IMG/VR virus record: IMGVR_UViG_3300021437_000011
Span: 1 to 64,000 of that record
Strand: one strand, 5' to 3'
Source of the DNA: a virus
Length of the DNA: 64,000 nt
The position numbers and the translations under genes are program-made. The first letter of the stretch is position 1; each line of letters begins with the position of its first letter. The notes under the pieces were generated by a model. The model had not been told where the DNA came from. It worked only from the letters and a program-made list of their open reading frames with translations, and made no database searches. Of the stretch, positions 12,395 through 20,252 are shown in pieces.

Positions 12395-14451
12395 GGCGGC
12401 ATCCTCCACATAGTCGAACCTCCGAAGGCGGTCTTTCCGTCAGTTTCCGCTCCAAGGCGCTTGAGGGCGCTTGTCAGGCTGCCTTCCGACCTGTAGCCGT
12501 TGTCACATGCGACCCGGAAAAGCTCTGACCGTGTCTTAGGCCCGCTGAAGAACGCCTCGCGTATAACATCGTCCAACGGGCGCTTAACGCTTCCCCTTGT
12601 CCCCAATCCATGCTTATCTGATTCGCCCACGGCTGACCCGTCATCATCACCCACATCCCCCATATCAACGTATTCTGGAGGGGGACTCGACGCGATCAGC
12701 GCATCAACGATCTCAAGAATTCCGTCGGAATCAATGAACGCGCTATGGCAACGCTGCACCCGCCCCGCCTTCTCCAGCAGCAAGAAATCCCCAGCCCCCA
12801 GGAGCTTTTCAGCGCCCCTGTTCCCCGACCCGAGCATGACCTCGCTGTCAACCCCGGAGGCCGCCAGAAAGGCTTGACGAGTTGAGAAGTTAGCCTTGAT
12901 GGCCCCCTTGATGATTTCGCGATCCGGACGCTGCATGGACAAGACTAGGTGGACGCCAGCGGCGCGCGCGATCTGAGCCAGCTTCTGCAGAGCGTTGGAG
13001 ATGTCAGCGGCGCGTTTGGCCTCAGGAGAATTCTTTTCTCCAACGACGGTCATAAGGTCGGCGACCTCGTCAATGAACGCGACGATAAACGGAATTTTTC
13101 GTAATTGGTCATCGACCCGCGCATTGTACTCAACGAGATTGCGGACCCCGCGAATCTTCTCAAACGCCTCATATCGCCGAGAGGTCTCCGCCAGCAGCCA
13201 CCTCAGGGCGATAGCCGCCTCTTCCTGTGTCGTGATCACTGGCGTCAACAGATGAGGTATCCCCGCATAGATTGTGAATTCCGCTTTTTTGGGATCAATG
13301 AGCAGCAAGCGGCACTGCTCAGGAGTCCGCGAGCTGATCAGGGAAACGATATCCGTATTCACGCCCACCGATTTCCCTGACCCAGTCGTCCCCGCAACCA
13401 GCTTATGGATCAGCGCCGCCTGGTCTTTGATAACTGGTTCTCCCAGGGGATCTACGCCCATCGCCATGGGAAGATGCCCGGAAAAATTCATAAATTTCTC
13501 ATGTTTGAGGATGGCGCTCAGCAACACCAACTGGCGAACGGCGTTGGGAATTTCAATCGACAGGCCGGCAGACTTGGGCGTTTTGACGATACGTATGGAC
13601 TCTTCGCCCAAACGCAGCTCAATATCGTCCTCTAGCCTCAGGACGTCCCCTATGCGGACGCCTCGGTCTGGAACAAAAACATAGGTGGTGACGACTGGGC
13701 CAACACTGACTCCGGAGATGCGGCCGAGCACTCGCAAATGAGCGAACTCCTGAATGATCCTGGCGGATTTTTCCAAATCCTCAGCCATGGGATGCGCCTC
13801 GACATCGATCACTTGGGAGCCTGGCGCGAGCAAGGCGCGCGACTGCGACGCGACCGGCTTATACGGAGGCGCGCGAAAGGCGATGCGCCCCATGCATCCG
13901 GCGTGGTAATCCAGAGGGTACAGGTCGGGAGCGACAGGGATGCAGCGGTTTATGGGGAGCGCTGAGAATGAGCCCTTGCAACACCCAGCCGCAAATATTC
14001 CAGATTGCCGTTGGGCGTCGGCGGCGCTGACAGGCTCTGACAACCGCCAGACGGCTATGGCCCGTCCAGATAGGCTCCAGTAGGCGAGGTGCGGGGGCCT
14101 GGATTGATTGCCCAAAAACCCGCTCAGACCTCTGGCGTGCGCCGCAACGACGCACATGCCGGTAATGTCCTGGTCTGTTGGCTCTCGCGCGAGAGGTTCT
14201 TTCACGTCGCCAAGGCACACCCACACCTCGGCGCCGCGATGATAGGCGGCCAATATCCATCGTTCGGCGAGAGCGCGGCGGCTCTCGCCGTAAAATGTCC
14301 GCCATTCCCAAGAGGCGTGGGAGGAGCCGAAATGACAAGCCCCGAGAACCCAGTGCGGGTTCTCGGGGATCAGCCTGTCAATGAAATCGCATGACATGCG
14401 CGCTGAAGAGCTGATCTTGTCCCTGAGCTTAACTTTCGGTGAATTTTCCAT
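12391..14451 (-). CDS. FtsK/SpoIIIE-type DNA translocase, 686 aa
   Basis: Residues about 225-300 resemble the FtsK alpha domain (GPVVTTYVFVPDRGVRIGDV). The motor domain has Walker A GTTGSGKS near residue 353 and Walker B IVAFIDEVADLM near 455, plus an FtsK-like ILKHEKF..SGHLPMAMGVD segment. The last ~65 residues form a gamma-like winged helix (SELFRVACDNGYRSEGSLTS). Unlike cellular FtsK there is no N-terminal membrane domain. The first ~200 residues are soluble and include SGRAIAVWRLSEPVSAAD, reminiscent of an archaeo-eukaryotic primase-type region without its catalytic residues (inference). The start has GGAG 13 bases upstream. It is coupled to membrane-HTH copy 2, which might supply the missing membrane anchor. 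Confidence 0.85.
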   Translation of the reverse strand: MENSPKVKLRDKISSSARMSCDFIDRLIPENPHWVLGACHFGSSHASWEWRTFYGESRRALAERWILAAYHRGAEVWVCLGDVKEPLAREPTDQDITGMCVVAAHARGLSGFLGNQSRPPHLAYWSLSGRAIAVWRLSEPVSAADAQRQSGIFAAGCCKGSFSALPINRCIPVAPDLYPLDYHAGCMGRIAFRAPPYKPVASQSRALLAPGSQVIDVEAHPMAEDLEKSARIIQEFAHLRVLGRISGVSVGPVVTTYVFVPDRGVRIGDVLRLEDDIELRLGEESIRIVKTPKSAGLSIEIPNAVRQLVLLSAILKHEKFMNFSGHLPMAMGVDPLGEPVIKDQAALIHKLVAGTTGSGKSVGVNTDIVSLISSRTPEQCRLLLIDPKKAEFTIYAGIPHLLTPVITTQEEAAIALRWLLAETSRRYEAFEKIRGVRNLVEYNARVDDQLRKIPFIVAFIDEVADLMTVVGEKNSPEAKRAADISNALQKLAQIARAAGVHLVLSMQRPDREIIKGAIKANFSTRQAFLAASGVDSEVMLGSGNRGAEKLLGAGDFLLLEKAGRVQRCHSAFIDSDGILEIVDALIASSPPPEYVDMGDVGDDDGSAVGESDKHGLGTRGSVKRPLDDVIREAFFSGPKTRSELFRVACDNGYRSEGSLTSALKRLGAETDGKTAFGGSTMWRMPP

Positions 14452-14971
14452 AGATCAACTCTGCTCCATCATCGCCATCAACCATTAAGTATCCAGTTGG
14501 TTCTGAAAATTTTATCAGTCCCGACAAGAAACCCTCTGGATCTAATTTATCGTATCCACTAACTTCACAGTAGTCAGCATAGCTGTCTATTAGGTTCGCC
14601 TCCGTGATGTAATCACTTTCATTGTGAGTTATTACAATAGAGGAGCTTATCCATGCTTCAAACGCTTCTTCAGCGCTCATATCTCCCCCATTCGAAGGAT
14701 AAACTGGGGATATCGGCCTAGTCGGCGCCTGAGCCTGCTGCTTCGCCATCCGTGCGCGCTGCAATCCCACAAGATCTCTCTTTATCCCATAAGGAGACGC
14801 GGGCGCGGCTGGTTGTGGCGCGGGATTGCTTTGGGACTCTTCTTGTAACGCCGTCTGTCGTTTTTTGTCCTGCTCTGCCATAGAGCCAACACACTTAGCA
14901 ACTATAGCCCCCGTAGCTGGAGGAAGAGCTGCGGACGCAACCAGCATCCCCAATGTAGCTAATATGCTCAT
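14429..14971 (-). CDS. Hypothetical 180-aa protein with N-terminal hydrophobic segment
   Basis: I choose ATG 14971; the longer frame from 15094 overlaps the preceding gene. The N-terminus (MSILATLGMLVASAALPPATG) looks like a signal peptide or membrane anchor. A Gln/Pro/Ala-rich linker follows. The C-terminal ~75 residues are acidic and globular (EEAFEAWISSSIVITHNESD). Its stop overlaps the motor gene start by 23 bases, so it belongs to the same operon. No family recognised. Confidence 0.6.
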   Translation of the reverse strand: MSILATLGMLVASAALPPATGAIVAKCVGSMAEQDKKRQTALQEESQSNPAPQPAAPASPYGIKRDLVGLQRARMAKQQAQAPTRPISPVYPSNGGDMSAEEAFEAWISSSIVITHNESDYITEANLIDSYADYCEVSGYDKLDPEGFLSGLIKFSEPTGYLMVDGDDGAELIYGKFTES

Positions 14972-14987
14972 TACTTGATAGTCCTTG

Positions 14988-15434
14988 CTAATACTTCCAT
15001 TTGTTAACGTAAAATACGATGTTGGTGCGGACTTCGTCTTCCAGCATCCGCAGAGCGCGCATTGCTTTCTTTTCCATGGGGGTGTCTGGCTCAACAGCCA
15101 AAGTAGCCAAGTTATCGAATGCTTCTTTTATTTCGTCCTGCATTGTTTTTTTTGCATCATCCTTGAATAGAACCTTATAATTCTTCGTTTTGTCCCTGAG
15201 CTCATCAACAACAAAACCAAGATGAGTTGAGAGCCTTACTTCAAATATGGATATTTCCTCAAGAAACAACTCATCCATAACTATATTGTGCCTGCTAATT
15301 CGCTCCTGCATGTTGTTAAATGCAATTTTTATTATCTCCCCAATCCGGTTTCCCGCGCTGAGAGGCACCCTTATGCCTCCCGCTTTTCTGACCTCTGCTT
15401 CCGCCTTTCGGTTGCGTCCTCCCCAGAAACTCAT
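14988..15434 (-). CDS. Helical coiled-coil protein, 148 aa
   Basis: ATG 15434 shares its A with the stop of the SprT/vWA gene, so the two are coupled. After a basic N-terminus (MSFWGGRNRKAEAEVRKAGG), residues about 25-145 are almost entirely alpha-helical and charged, with heptad-like spacing, and resemble a coiled-coil bundle. There is no membrane segment. Its place between the vWA protein and the FtsK-type motor suggests a scaffold or bridging partner; that is inference from context. Confidence 0.6.
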   Translation of the reverse strand: MSFWGGRNRKAEAEVRKAGGIRVPLSAGNRIGEIIKIAFNNMQERISRHNIVMDELFLEEISIFEVRLSTHLGFVVDELRDKTKNYKVLFKDDAKKTMQDEIKEAFDNLATLAVEPDTPMEKKAMRALRMLEDEVRTNIVFYVNKWKY

Positions 15435-17140
15435 CAACTTTCCCTTTTTACTGGAACCAACTCCCTACGCGTCGAAGACCCCCAAACAGAGTTTCCTTGC
15501 GCTATTGGAGCCCCTGGAGACGGGAGAGCTCCAACGGACTCTTGCGATCGGTTCGGGAGGGACATTAACCCTCTCCCCGCCATCAGCGCCGTTGTGCGGG
15601 CGACGGCGGCGGGATCTAGCGAGGTTAACGTCATGCGCTTGACTCTGCGGCCGTGGAGCTCGGCGGAGCGCTGGGCGCTTTCTTCGAGCTGGCCAACAAA
15701 CCCACGGGAGCTCTGCCTTGACAGCTCCGCCCCGGCTCCCTCAATCCAGCCGTCGTTTTGCTGGCTGGTGAGCAATCTCTGCCCCCGGTCAACCTCAAGC
15801 TGAGCGGACACGACATCGAGCGCCTCATTCGCATGATGGTAAATCTGATGCGCGAAATCATTAGTCGTCCTTAGGAACTTGACCTCTTCTTGAAGCTCGC
15901 CGACTTGGTGGGCGGTGTCGGCGACCGTTGTAGCGATGTTGAGGACATGCCTCTGGTTTTTGATAACCTCTCCAGTATGAGCGAGGACTCGTTTCCGCTC
16001 ATCTTCCCAATTCCGGATAGGTCTGGGCGCAACGCTAAATGGCATTGATTCTGCTCCAATCTCGTTACGGATCGCGTTGACTAAGTCGGCTTCTCCGGAG
16101 ACGACATGCGCCTTTCCCACCCCTCTGGCGAGCTTGGCCATGAGCTCTATCGCCTTCCTGTCGCCGACAGCGCTGATAAGATAGGTTGATATCGGGCAAG
16201 TGGTTAAACCCCTTGCTCTGAATATTTCGGTTTGGCTTTCTTCTTCGGGGGAGCCATCGGAAAAAATATGGATATGCAAGTCATTCCCGCCGATATTCGC
16301 CGCCTGATTAAAGCAAGGGGAAAATTTTGTTCCAGAAACAAATCCTGGAGTGTCGTAAAAACTGCTATCCAATACTAAATCAGATGGAGTATCGAATTTT
16401 TTAATGTTTTGCGTATATCCATACAGACTATATTTATCCCTTAGATTTCTTACGAAATCATTAAGAGCCAGTTGCTGAACTTCGAACTTTATCCGTGAGT
16501 CTTCAGGCGAAATCGCATCCGCCATGCTGTTGGAGCAATCCGCGAATATGATGTGATGCCCGTCGGCGGCTCCTGGTCCAAAAATGCGCACAGAACCAGC
16601 TCCGGAGCTTTTCCTAGCCCCGGAAAACGCGCCGCGAGAGGACCACGTTCCTTGGTCAGCGGAGCCGTTCTTTTTCCCTGCCGCAGGGCTCGTCAATGGC
16701 GGCTGGACGTCGTCTCCCATAAAAATCTGAGCTAAAATCTCGTGATACGCGTCCCAAAACAATCCGCCCCGCTCTATGTTTTCGCGGGTGGAGCCAGGAG
16801 GGACGGGCAAGCCGATGGCCGCCATCTCGGCGCGCCACTCTGGCCCATGGCCATTGAAGCTCTGCGAGACCGCAAGCCCGTGCTTTACGAAGACGCGCAA
16901 ATGCGCCAGCTCATGAGCAATCGTCGCAATCGTGTCGATAAAATCACGAAAGAGAGTGTCTCCCGCCATCCGCAGTTGAGCAGATTTACGGTGAGATTTT
17001 GGGTAGTCCAAGGACCCTTGATTTTTTTCGTGATCGTCAATGAACATTTCAATTGGCGGCCATTTGACGCTCGGCCACAGCCTGCCCATCAGATAATCGC
17101 ATGCTCTGCGGAACTTAGGGGGAATCGGTTTATCAGCCAT
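15434..17140 (-). CDS. SprT-like metalloprotease fused to vWA domain, 568 aa
   Basis: Start at ATG 17140 with GGGAG 8 bases upstream. Residues about 10-130 carry HELAH (H76, E77, H80) and a third ligand in NGHGPEW (H98), the pattern of SprT/Spartan zinc proteases. SprT relatives of the Spartan type cut proteins crosslinked to DNA. Residues about 193-370 form a von Willebrand A domain with the MIDAS motif D201-x-S203-x-S205 and a later FSDGSPEE. Residues about 400-470 are probably coiled coil; the tail is low-complexity. I know no common protein with this fusion. It leads an operon with an FtsK-type motor and may be a protease regulated or recruited by its vWA domain. Confidence 0.8.
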   Translation of the reverse strand: MADKPIPPKFRRACDYLMGRLWPSVKWPPIEMFIDDHEKNQGSLDYPKSHRKSAQLRMAGDTLFRDFIDTIATIAHELAHLRVFVKHGLAVSQSFNGHGPEWRAEMAAIGLPVPPGSTRENIERGGLFWDAYHEILAQIFMGDDVQPPLTSPAAGKKNGSADQGTWSSRGAFSGARKSSGAGSVRIFGPGAADGHHIIFADCSNSMADAISPEDSRIKFEVQQLALNDFVRNLRDKYSLYGYTQNIKKFDTPSDLVLDSSFYDTPGFVSGTKFSPCFNQAANIGGNDLHIHIFSDGSPEEESQTEIFRARGLTTCPISTYLISAVGDRKAIELMAKLARGVGKAHVVSGEADLVNAIRNEIGAESMPFSVAPRPIRNWEDERKRVLAHTGEVIKNQRHVLNIATTVADTAHQVGELQEEVKFLRTTNDFAHQIYHHANEALDVVSAQLEVDRGQRLLTSQQNDGWIEGAGAELSRQSSRGFVGQLEESAQRSAELHGRRVKRMTLTSLDPAAVARTTALMAGRGLMSLPNRSQESVGALPSPGAPIAQGNSVWGSSTRRELVPVKRES

Positions 17141-17294
17141 CGGCGGTCTCCCATGAGGCAAGGAGACCCGTCGCCAGGAAAGGCGCAGCGCTTTTTACGC
17201 TGAAAACAGGCTTTCTGCTGTTGCCACCCTTGGCGAATCGAGGGTATGGCTTTGGATAGCCTCGCATACGGGTCCGTTCCGTTGTGTGGTCAGA

Positions 17295-17325
17295 CCCTAA
17301 CCGCGATCTCTAGGCGCGGTTAGGG
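17295..17325. repeat. 11-bp perfect hairpin between operons
   Basis: CCCTAACCGCG (17295-17305), loop of 9, CGCGGTTAGGG (17315-17325). It lies between the end of the replication operon (17369) and the SprT/vWA start (17140), both on the minus strand. No T-run follows on either strand. It may be a terminator, an operator or an RNA structure. The other ~200 bases of this gap show no gene. Confidence 0.6.
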
Positions 17326-17368
17326 CCGCTTGATAATCGGGAGATGCTACTTGATGTCGGGAAACCTG

Positions 17369-17695
17369 TCAAGTCAACCGCAACGTCCATGCGGCGTCTG
17401 GAACCCTCCCGCAAGCTTTCTCCAGTTCTCCACGGAGATTTTCTTCGGCTGCATGGGCGTCCTGAATCGCTTGATTCAGGACGTCAGCCGGCGCGACGAC
17501 CGATCGGATCGCCAAGAGTTCATCCCCTGGAGAACAGTCGTCATCCAGGACTTTAGCGAGCATGATTGCGGCTTCAGAGCACTTCTTCAAGTGCTTGGCG
17601 AACGCCTTGTGCTCGTAGCGCGTAGCCTTCCTCGCGATCATTTCGGCCAGATCTTGCAGCCGATATTCGAGATATTCTAAACTGTCGCCGCTCAT
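17369..17695 (-). CDS. Hypothetical helical protein, 108 aa
   Basis: ATG 17695 lies in an ATGA overlap with the zinc-ribbon gene; a longer start at 17746 is less likely. It is largely alpha-helical (SLEYLEYRLQDLAEMIARKA; KHLKKCSEAAIMLAKVLDDD) without a known motif. It is the last gene of the leftward replication operon. Function unknown. Confidence 0.6.
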   Translation of the reverse strand: MSGDSLEYLEYRLQDLAEMIARKATRYEHKAFAKHLKKCSEAAIMLAKVLDDDCSPGDELLAIRSVVAPADVLNQAIQDAHAAEENLRGELEKACGRVPDAAWTLRLT

Positions 17696-17889
17696 GCCGC
17701 GCTCCGTTTTTCGATGGCGCGCTTTTTTAACGCGCCATCGTGACAATTAAGGCAAACGAGCTCGTTCAGGCCATTGACCACAAACAAGCTAGACCGAAAC
17801 AGCTCCTTCGTACAATGCTTGCACGCTCCCAGGGGCTCAGGTCTCGTCTCGAACTGGAATCGTGACGCGATATGTTTGCGGGCAGCCAT
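17692..17889 (-). CDS. Small zinc-ribbon protein, 65 aa
   Basis: Start taken at ATG 17889, inside the end of the winged-helix gene. Two knuckles, CKHC and CLNC, spaced about 22 residues apart, are followed by His-Asp and a basic tail. This is a treble-clef or zinc-ribbon layout found in many phage early proteins. It is coupled to the following gene. The alternative start at 17901 cannot be excluded. Confidence 0.6.
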   Translation of the reverse strand: MAARKHIASRFQFETRPEPLGACKHCTKELFRSSLFVVNGLNELVCLNCHDGALKKRAIEKRSAA

Positions 17890-18088
17890 CGAACAATCCA
17901 TCAGCGTTTGGGGTTAAAAAACCTAAAGCGGTAAGGCGTTTGCAGCGCCATACGCTCATTTTCCCGGAGCCCTGAAACCCAGCGGATTCCAGGCCGGCGG
18001 CGTTAACGGTCACGACTCCGTATCTCTTGACGATGTCAAGAAACAACTCATCCTTTTCTGTTAGTTTTACCGCGTACTTTCTTGGCAT
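17837..18088 (-). CDS. Winged-helix-like protein, 83 aa
   Basis: ATG 18088 overlaps the end of the DUF1064 gene. The pattern DELFLDIVKRYGVVTVNAAG followed by MSVWRCKRLTALGFL fits a winged helix: helix 2, recognition helix with a basic face, then a beta wing (TYRVTIPV). Probably DNA-binding, possibly regulating the operon or acting with the nuclease upstream. The assignment rests on pattern only. Confidence 0.55.
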   Translation of the reverse strand: MPRKYAVKLTEKDELFLDIVKRYGVVTVNAAGLESAGFQGSGKMSVWRCKRLTALGFLTPNADGLFDGCPQTYRVTIPVRDET

Positions 18089-18575
18089 TTACCTTATCTC
18101 TCCTATTATCTCCTCTTATTTCCTCTATGGTTATTCCGAATACCTTTTCTATTATTTTCTTTTTTAGCTTGTATACTGGGGTGGATACCCCCTTTACATC
18201 CTCGATAATTCTCCTTCCCGTTTGACGATCAGAATATTCAAAATCAGCGATATACGTAAACATAAGTTCTTCGCCAATCTCGAAAGGGAACCGCGGCTGA
18301 AGCTTCAAGCCGCTTATCTCTCCGACGGCCTGAAGCAATCTGAGCTGGCCATAGCGCCGCCCCTCAGCGCTGGAGGCGAACCAGAACCCATCGATTTCGA
18401 CGGGCTTTGCCCCGTATTTGCCATAGCCTCTAGATCGTGCGACGTTTCCCTCTGAAGCCACGCATCTTTCTGCGGCTCTTACCCCAGGCAATTTTGAAAT
18501 ACTGGCTTCTGTGGTCAACGTCGCGCGATTTTGGCTATGTCTGAGAGCCCTGTACTCCGCTGCGGTTAGTCTCAC
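18048..18575 (-). CDS. DUF1064 / RecU-like nuclease, 175 aa
   Basis: GTG 18575 follows the primase-helicase stop by 8 bases. Residues about 50-160 match the DUF1064 pattern: KYGAKPVEIDGFWFASSAEG, GEISGLKLQPRFPFEI, then TYIADFEYSD and IIEDVKGVSTPVYKLKKK. The D..E-x-K core (ADF...EDVKG) is that of PD-(D/E)XK nucleases related to Holliday-junction resolvases. It probably resolves branched replication or recombination intermediates before packaging. Its place next to the primase-helicase and initiator supports this. Confidence 0.8.
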   Translation of the reverse strand: MRLTAAEYRALRHSQNRATLTTEASISKLPGVRAAERCVASEGNVARSRGYGKYGAKPVEIDGFWFASSAEGRRYGQLRLLQAVGEISGLKLQPRFPFEIGEELMFTYIADFEYSDRQTGRRIIEDVKGVSTPVYKLKKKIIEKVFGITIEEIRGDNRRDKVNAKKVRGKTNRKG

Positions 18576-18583
18576 AACGATTT

Positions 18584-19996
18584 CTACGCCGCCTGGTGAT
18601 AGGCGTAGTCCGCCTTGTTAGGATCGTATTTCATTTGGACTGCTCCTGGCTTGCCCATCGTTTCCTGGTCTTTGCATTTGGCTATGTTCACCTCAATAAT
18701 ATCAAGCGGCTGTTTCTGGTCATTGTAGAACCTATCAAGTATTATGCCATGTTCTGCCTTGTTATGCCAGTTCGCTGATCCATTTATGGTGTAAAGAGTT
18801 ACTTGTTCTCCCTTTTTAACCTTTGTGGGGTGGGCGACAAGAAACAACATCAACAGCAATCTTCTCATGTTAAACTTCAAAAGCTCAAGAGCTCTCTCTG
18901 TGTACTGAGTTTCCGTTAGTTTACCCATATCGTGCGAAATGCAATTCCATGGATCGACTACAAACCCCTGACAATTGTGATGGAATACAGCGGACTCCAT
19001 CTCTTCTACAATTCTTTCCAGAGTAGGGGATTCATCTTGGCCAAGCAAGGAAATCATGAAATGATCGTCAACCCACGCTTCAGCTTCTTCTTGAACTTCA
19101 CGAGTCGGATGAGGGTAAGCCCGCATCCGGAATCGCTTCATGTCCCGGCGAAGGCGATGAGCCGCATCCTCTGGCGTCCAAAACGCCGTGCGCAGGCCGT
19201 ATTGCTCGGCGAGGTGATAGCATAGCGACCGAGTGAACACGCCTTTGCCGTGCCCTGGAACGCCCGTCACGACAACCAGCTCAGGACGGGCCAGCAAAAG
19301 ATGCGGGTCAAGGCATTTCCAGCCGCTGGAGTACGTTTGCGTGAACGCTGGGGGGGCGATCGCCCCTGGCTTGAGCAGATGTCCGGGGCGAATCGGCTTG
19401 GCTTCCTCAAGGACCTGGCGAACTCTTTCCGGGCCATAGCGAAGCAAAACATCGTTCAGGTCCTTGCACCCTTCGGGATACGTGACAAACCAACAGCGGC
19501 CAGGACCAATCCTGATGGCCAACTCGTCTCGCATGATCTGGCCGTTGGCGTCGTCGTCCATCGCTAGAATTATTTTCGAGAATTGATCAAGTTCAGGAAT
19601 GAGCTTCAGATCTACCCCCCACAAAAACGAAAATGCTGTGTCGTCAGCGATAAGCTTCCCTGGCTCAGTCCTGGAGCTGCGTGACCCATTTGGCACAGAA
19701 ACAGCATATCCCCCCCACCCAGTAATCGCGGTAAGCGTATCAAACTCTCCTTCCGCCATCACGAGAGGAAGCACGGGGCGGCACGGCAAATCTTCGATCG
19801 TGTCCAGCAACCATAACTGTTTTGGAATCCCCGACGGCAGGACCACGAATTTCTTGTCCCACGTGCGCAGCTTGCGATACCGCAAACGGCCTTTGCTCCG
19901 GTATTCGAACACAAACCCATCCCGCCGAAGATACGCCCCGTATTTCGCAGCCAGCTCCGGACACAGCCTCCGCTTCTCGAATGGATTTATTTCCAT
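18584..19996 (-). CDS. TOPRIM primase-helicase, T7 gp4/Twinkle type, 470 aa
   Basis: ATG 19996 (MEINPFEKRR) has GGGAG five bases upstream; ATG 20029 in frame is an alternative. Residues about 30-200 contain a TOPRIM fold (VMAEGEFDTLTAITGW; IILAMDDDANGQ; CKDLNDVL). Residues about 225-460 are a DnaB-like RecA motor with Walker A TGVPGHGKG and the VDPWN segment. It lacks the zinc-binding domain that starts full-length relatives. That domain lies in the overlapping frame just upstream (19740-20252), a +1 shift away. It would synthesise primers and unwind DNA at the phage fork. Confidence 0.85.
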   Translation of the reverse strand: MEINPFEKRRLCPELAAKYGAYLRRDGFVFEYRSKGRLRYRKLRTWDKKFVVLPSGIPKQLWLLDTIEDLPCRPVLPLVMAEGEFDTLTAITGWGGYAVSVPNGSRSSRTEPGKLIADDTAFSFLWGVDLKLIPELDQFSKIILAMDDDANGQIMRDELAIRIGPGRCWFVTYPEGCKDLNDVLLRYGPERVRQVLEEAKPIRPGHLLKPGAIAPPAFTQTYSSGWKCLDPHLLLARPELVVVTGVPGHGKGVFTRSLCYHLAEQYGLRTAFWTPEDAAHRLRRDMKRFRMRAYPHPTREVQEEAEAWVDDHFMISLLGQDESPTLERIVEEMESAVFHHNCQGFVVDPWNCISHDMGKLTETQYTERALELLKFNMRRLLLMLFLVAHPTKVKKGEQVTLYTINGSANWHNKAEHGIILDRFYNDQKQPLDIIEVNIAKCKDQETMGKPGAVQMKYDPNKADYAYHQAA

Positions 19997-20252
19997 AGTT
20001 CTCCCGATGGCTGTTATATTTCCGTGCATATTTCTTTACCCCATCGTAAAAAGCATAGCCGTGATCTGGACAATGACAGCATGACCACTTTATTCCCAGG
20101 CTGTCAATAGTAACTCTGAGGACTTTTTTCTTTCTGTTTACAGGTTTTCTATTGCGTGAACACTTAGGACATTTGGTGTACCGCACTCCAATGCTGTAAT
20201 TACGAAGGTATATTTTGTTTTCCTTGCACAAATCTTCCGCTGACTTCTTCAT
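19740..20252 (-). CDS. Primase zinc-binding domain, separate overlapping frame
   Basis: ATG 20252 overlaps the initiator stop. Residues about 26-66 carry CPKCSR and CCHCPDHGYAFY, the four-Cys zinc domain with which T7-type primases recognise template. After about residue 80 the frame reads in an alternative phase over the primase-helicase gene, so the last ~90 residues are unlikely to be conserved. Either this is a natural split with overlapping genes, a programmed +1 shift near 20000-20040, or a mutation or assembly error. Confidence 0.65.
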   Translation of the reverse strand: MKKSAEDLCKENKIYLRNYSIGVRYTKCPKCSRNRKPVNRKKKVLRVTIDSLGIKWSCCHCPDHGYAFYDGVKKYARKYNSHRENYGNKSIREAEAVSGAGCEIRGVSSAGWVCVRIPEQRPFAVSQAAHVGQEIRGPAVGDSKTVMVAGHDRRFAVPPRASSRDGGRRV

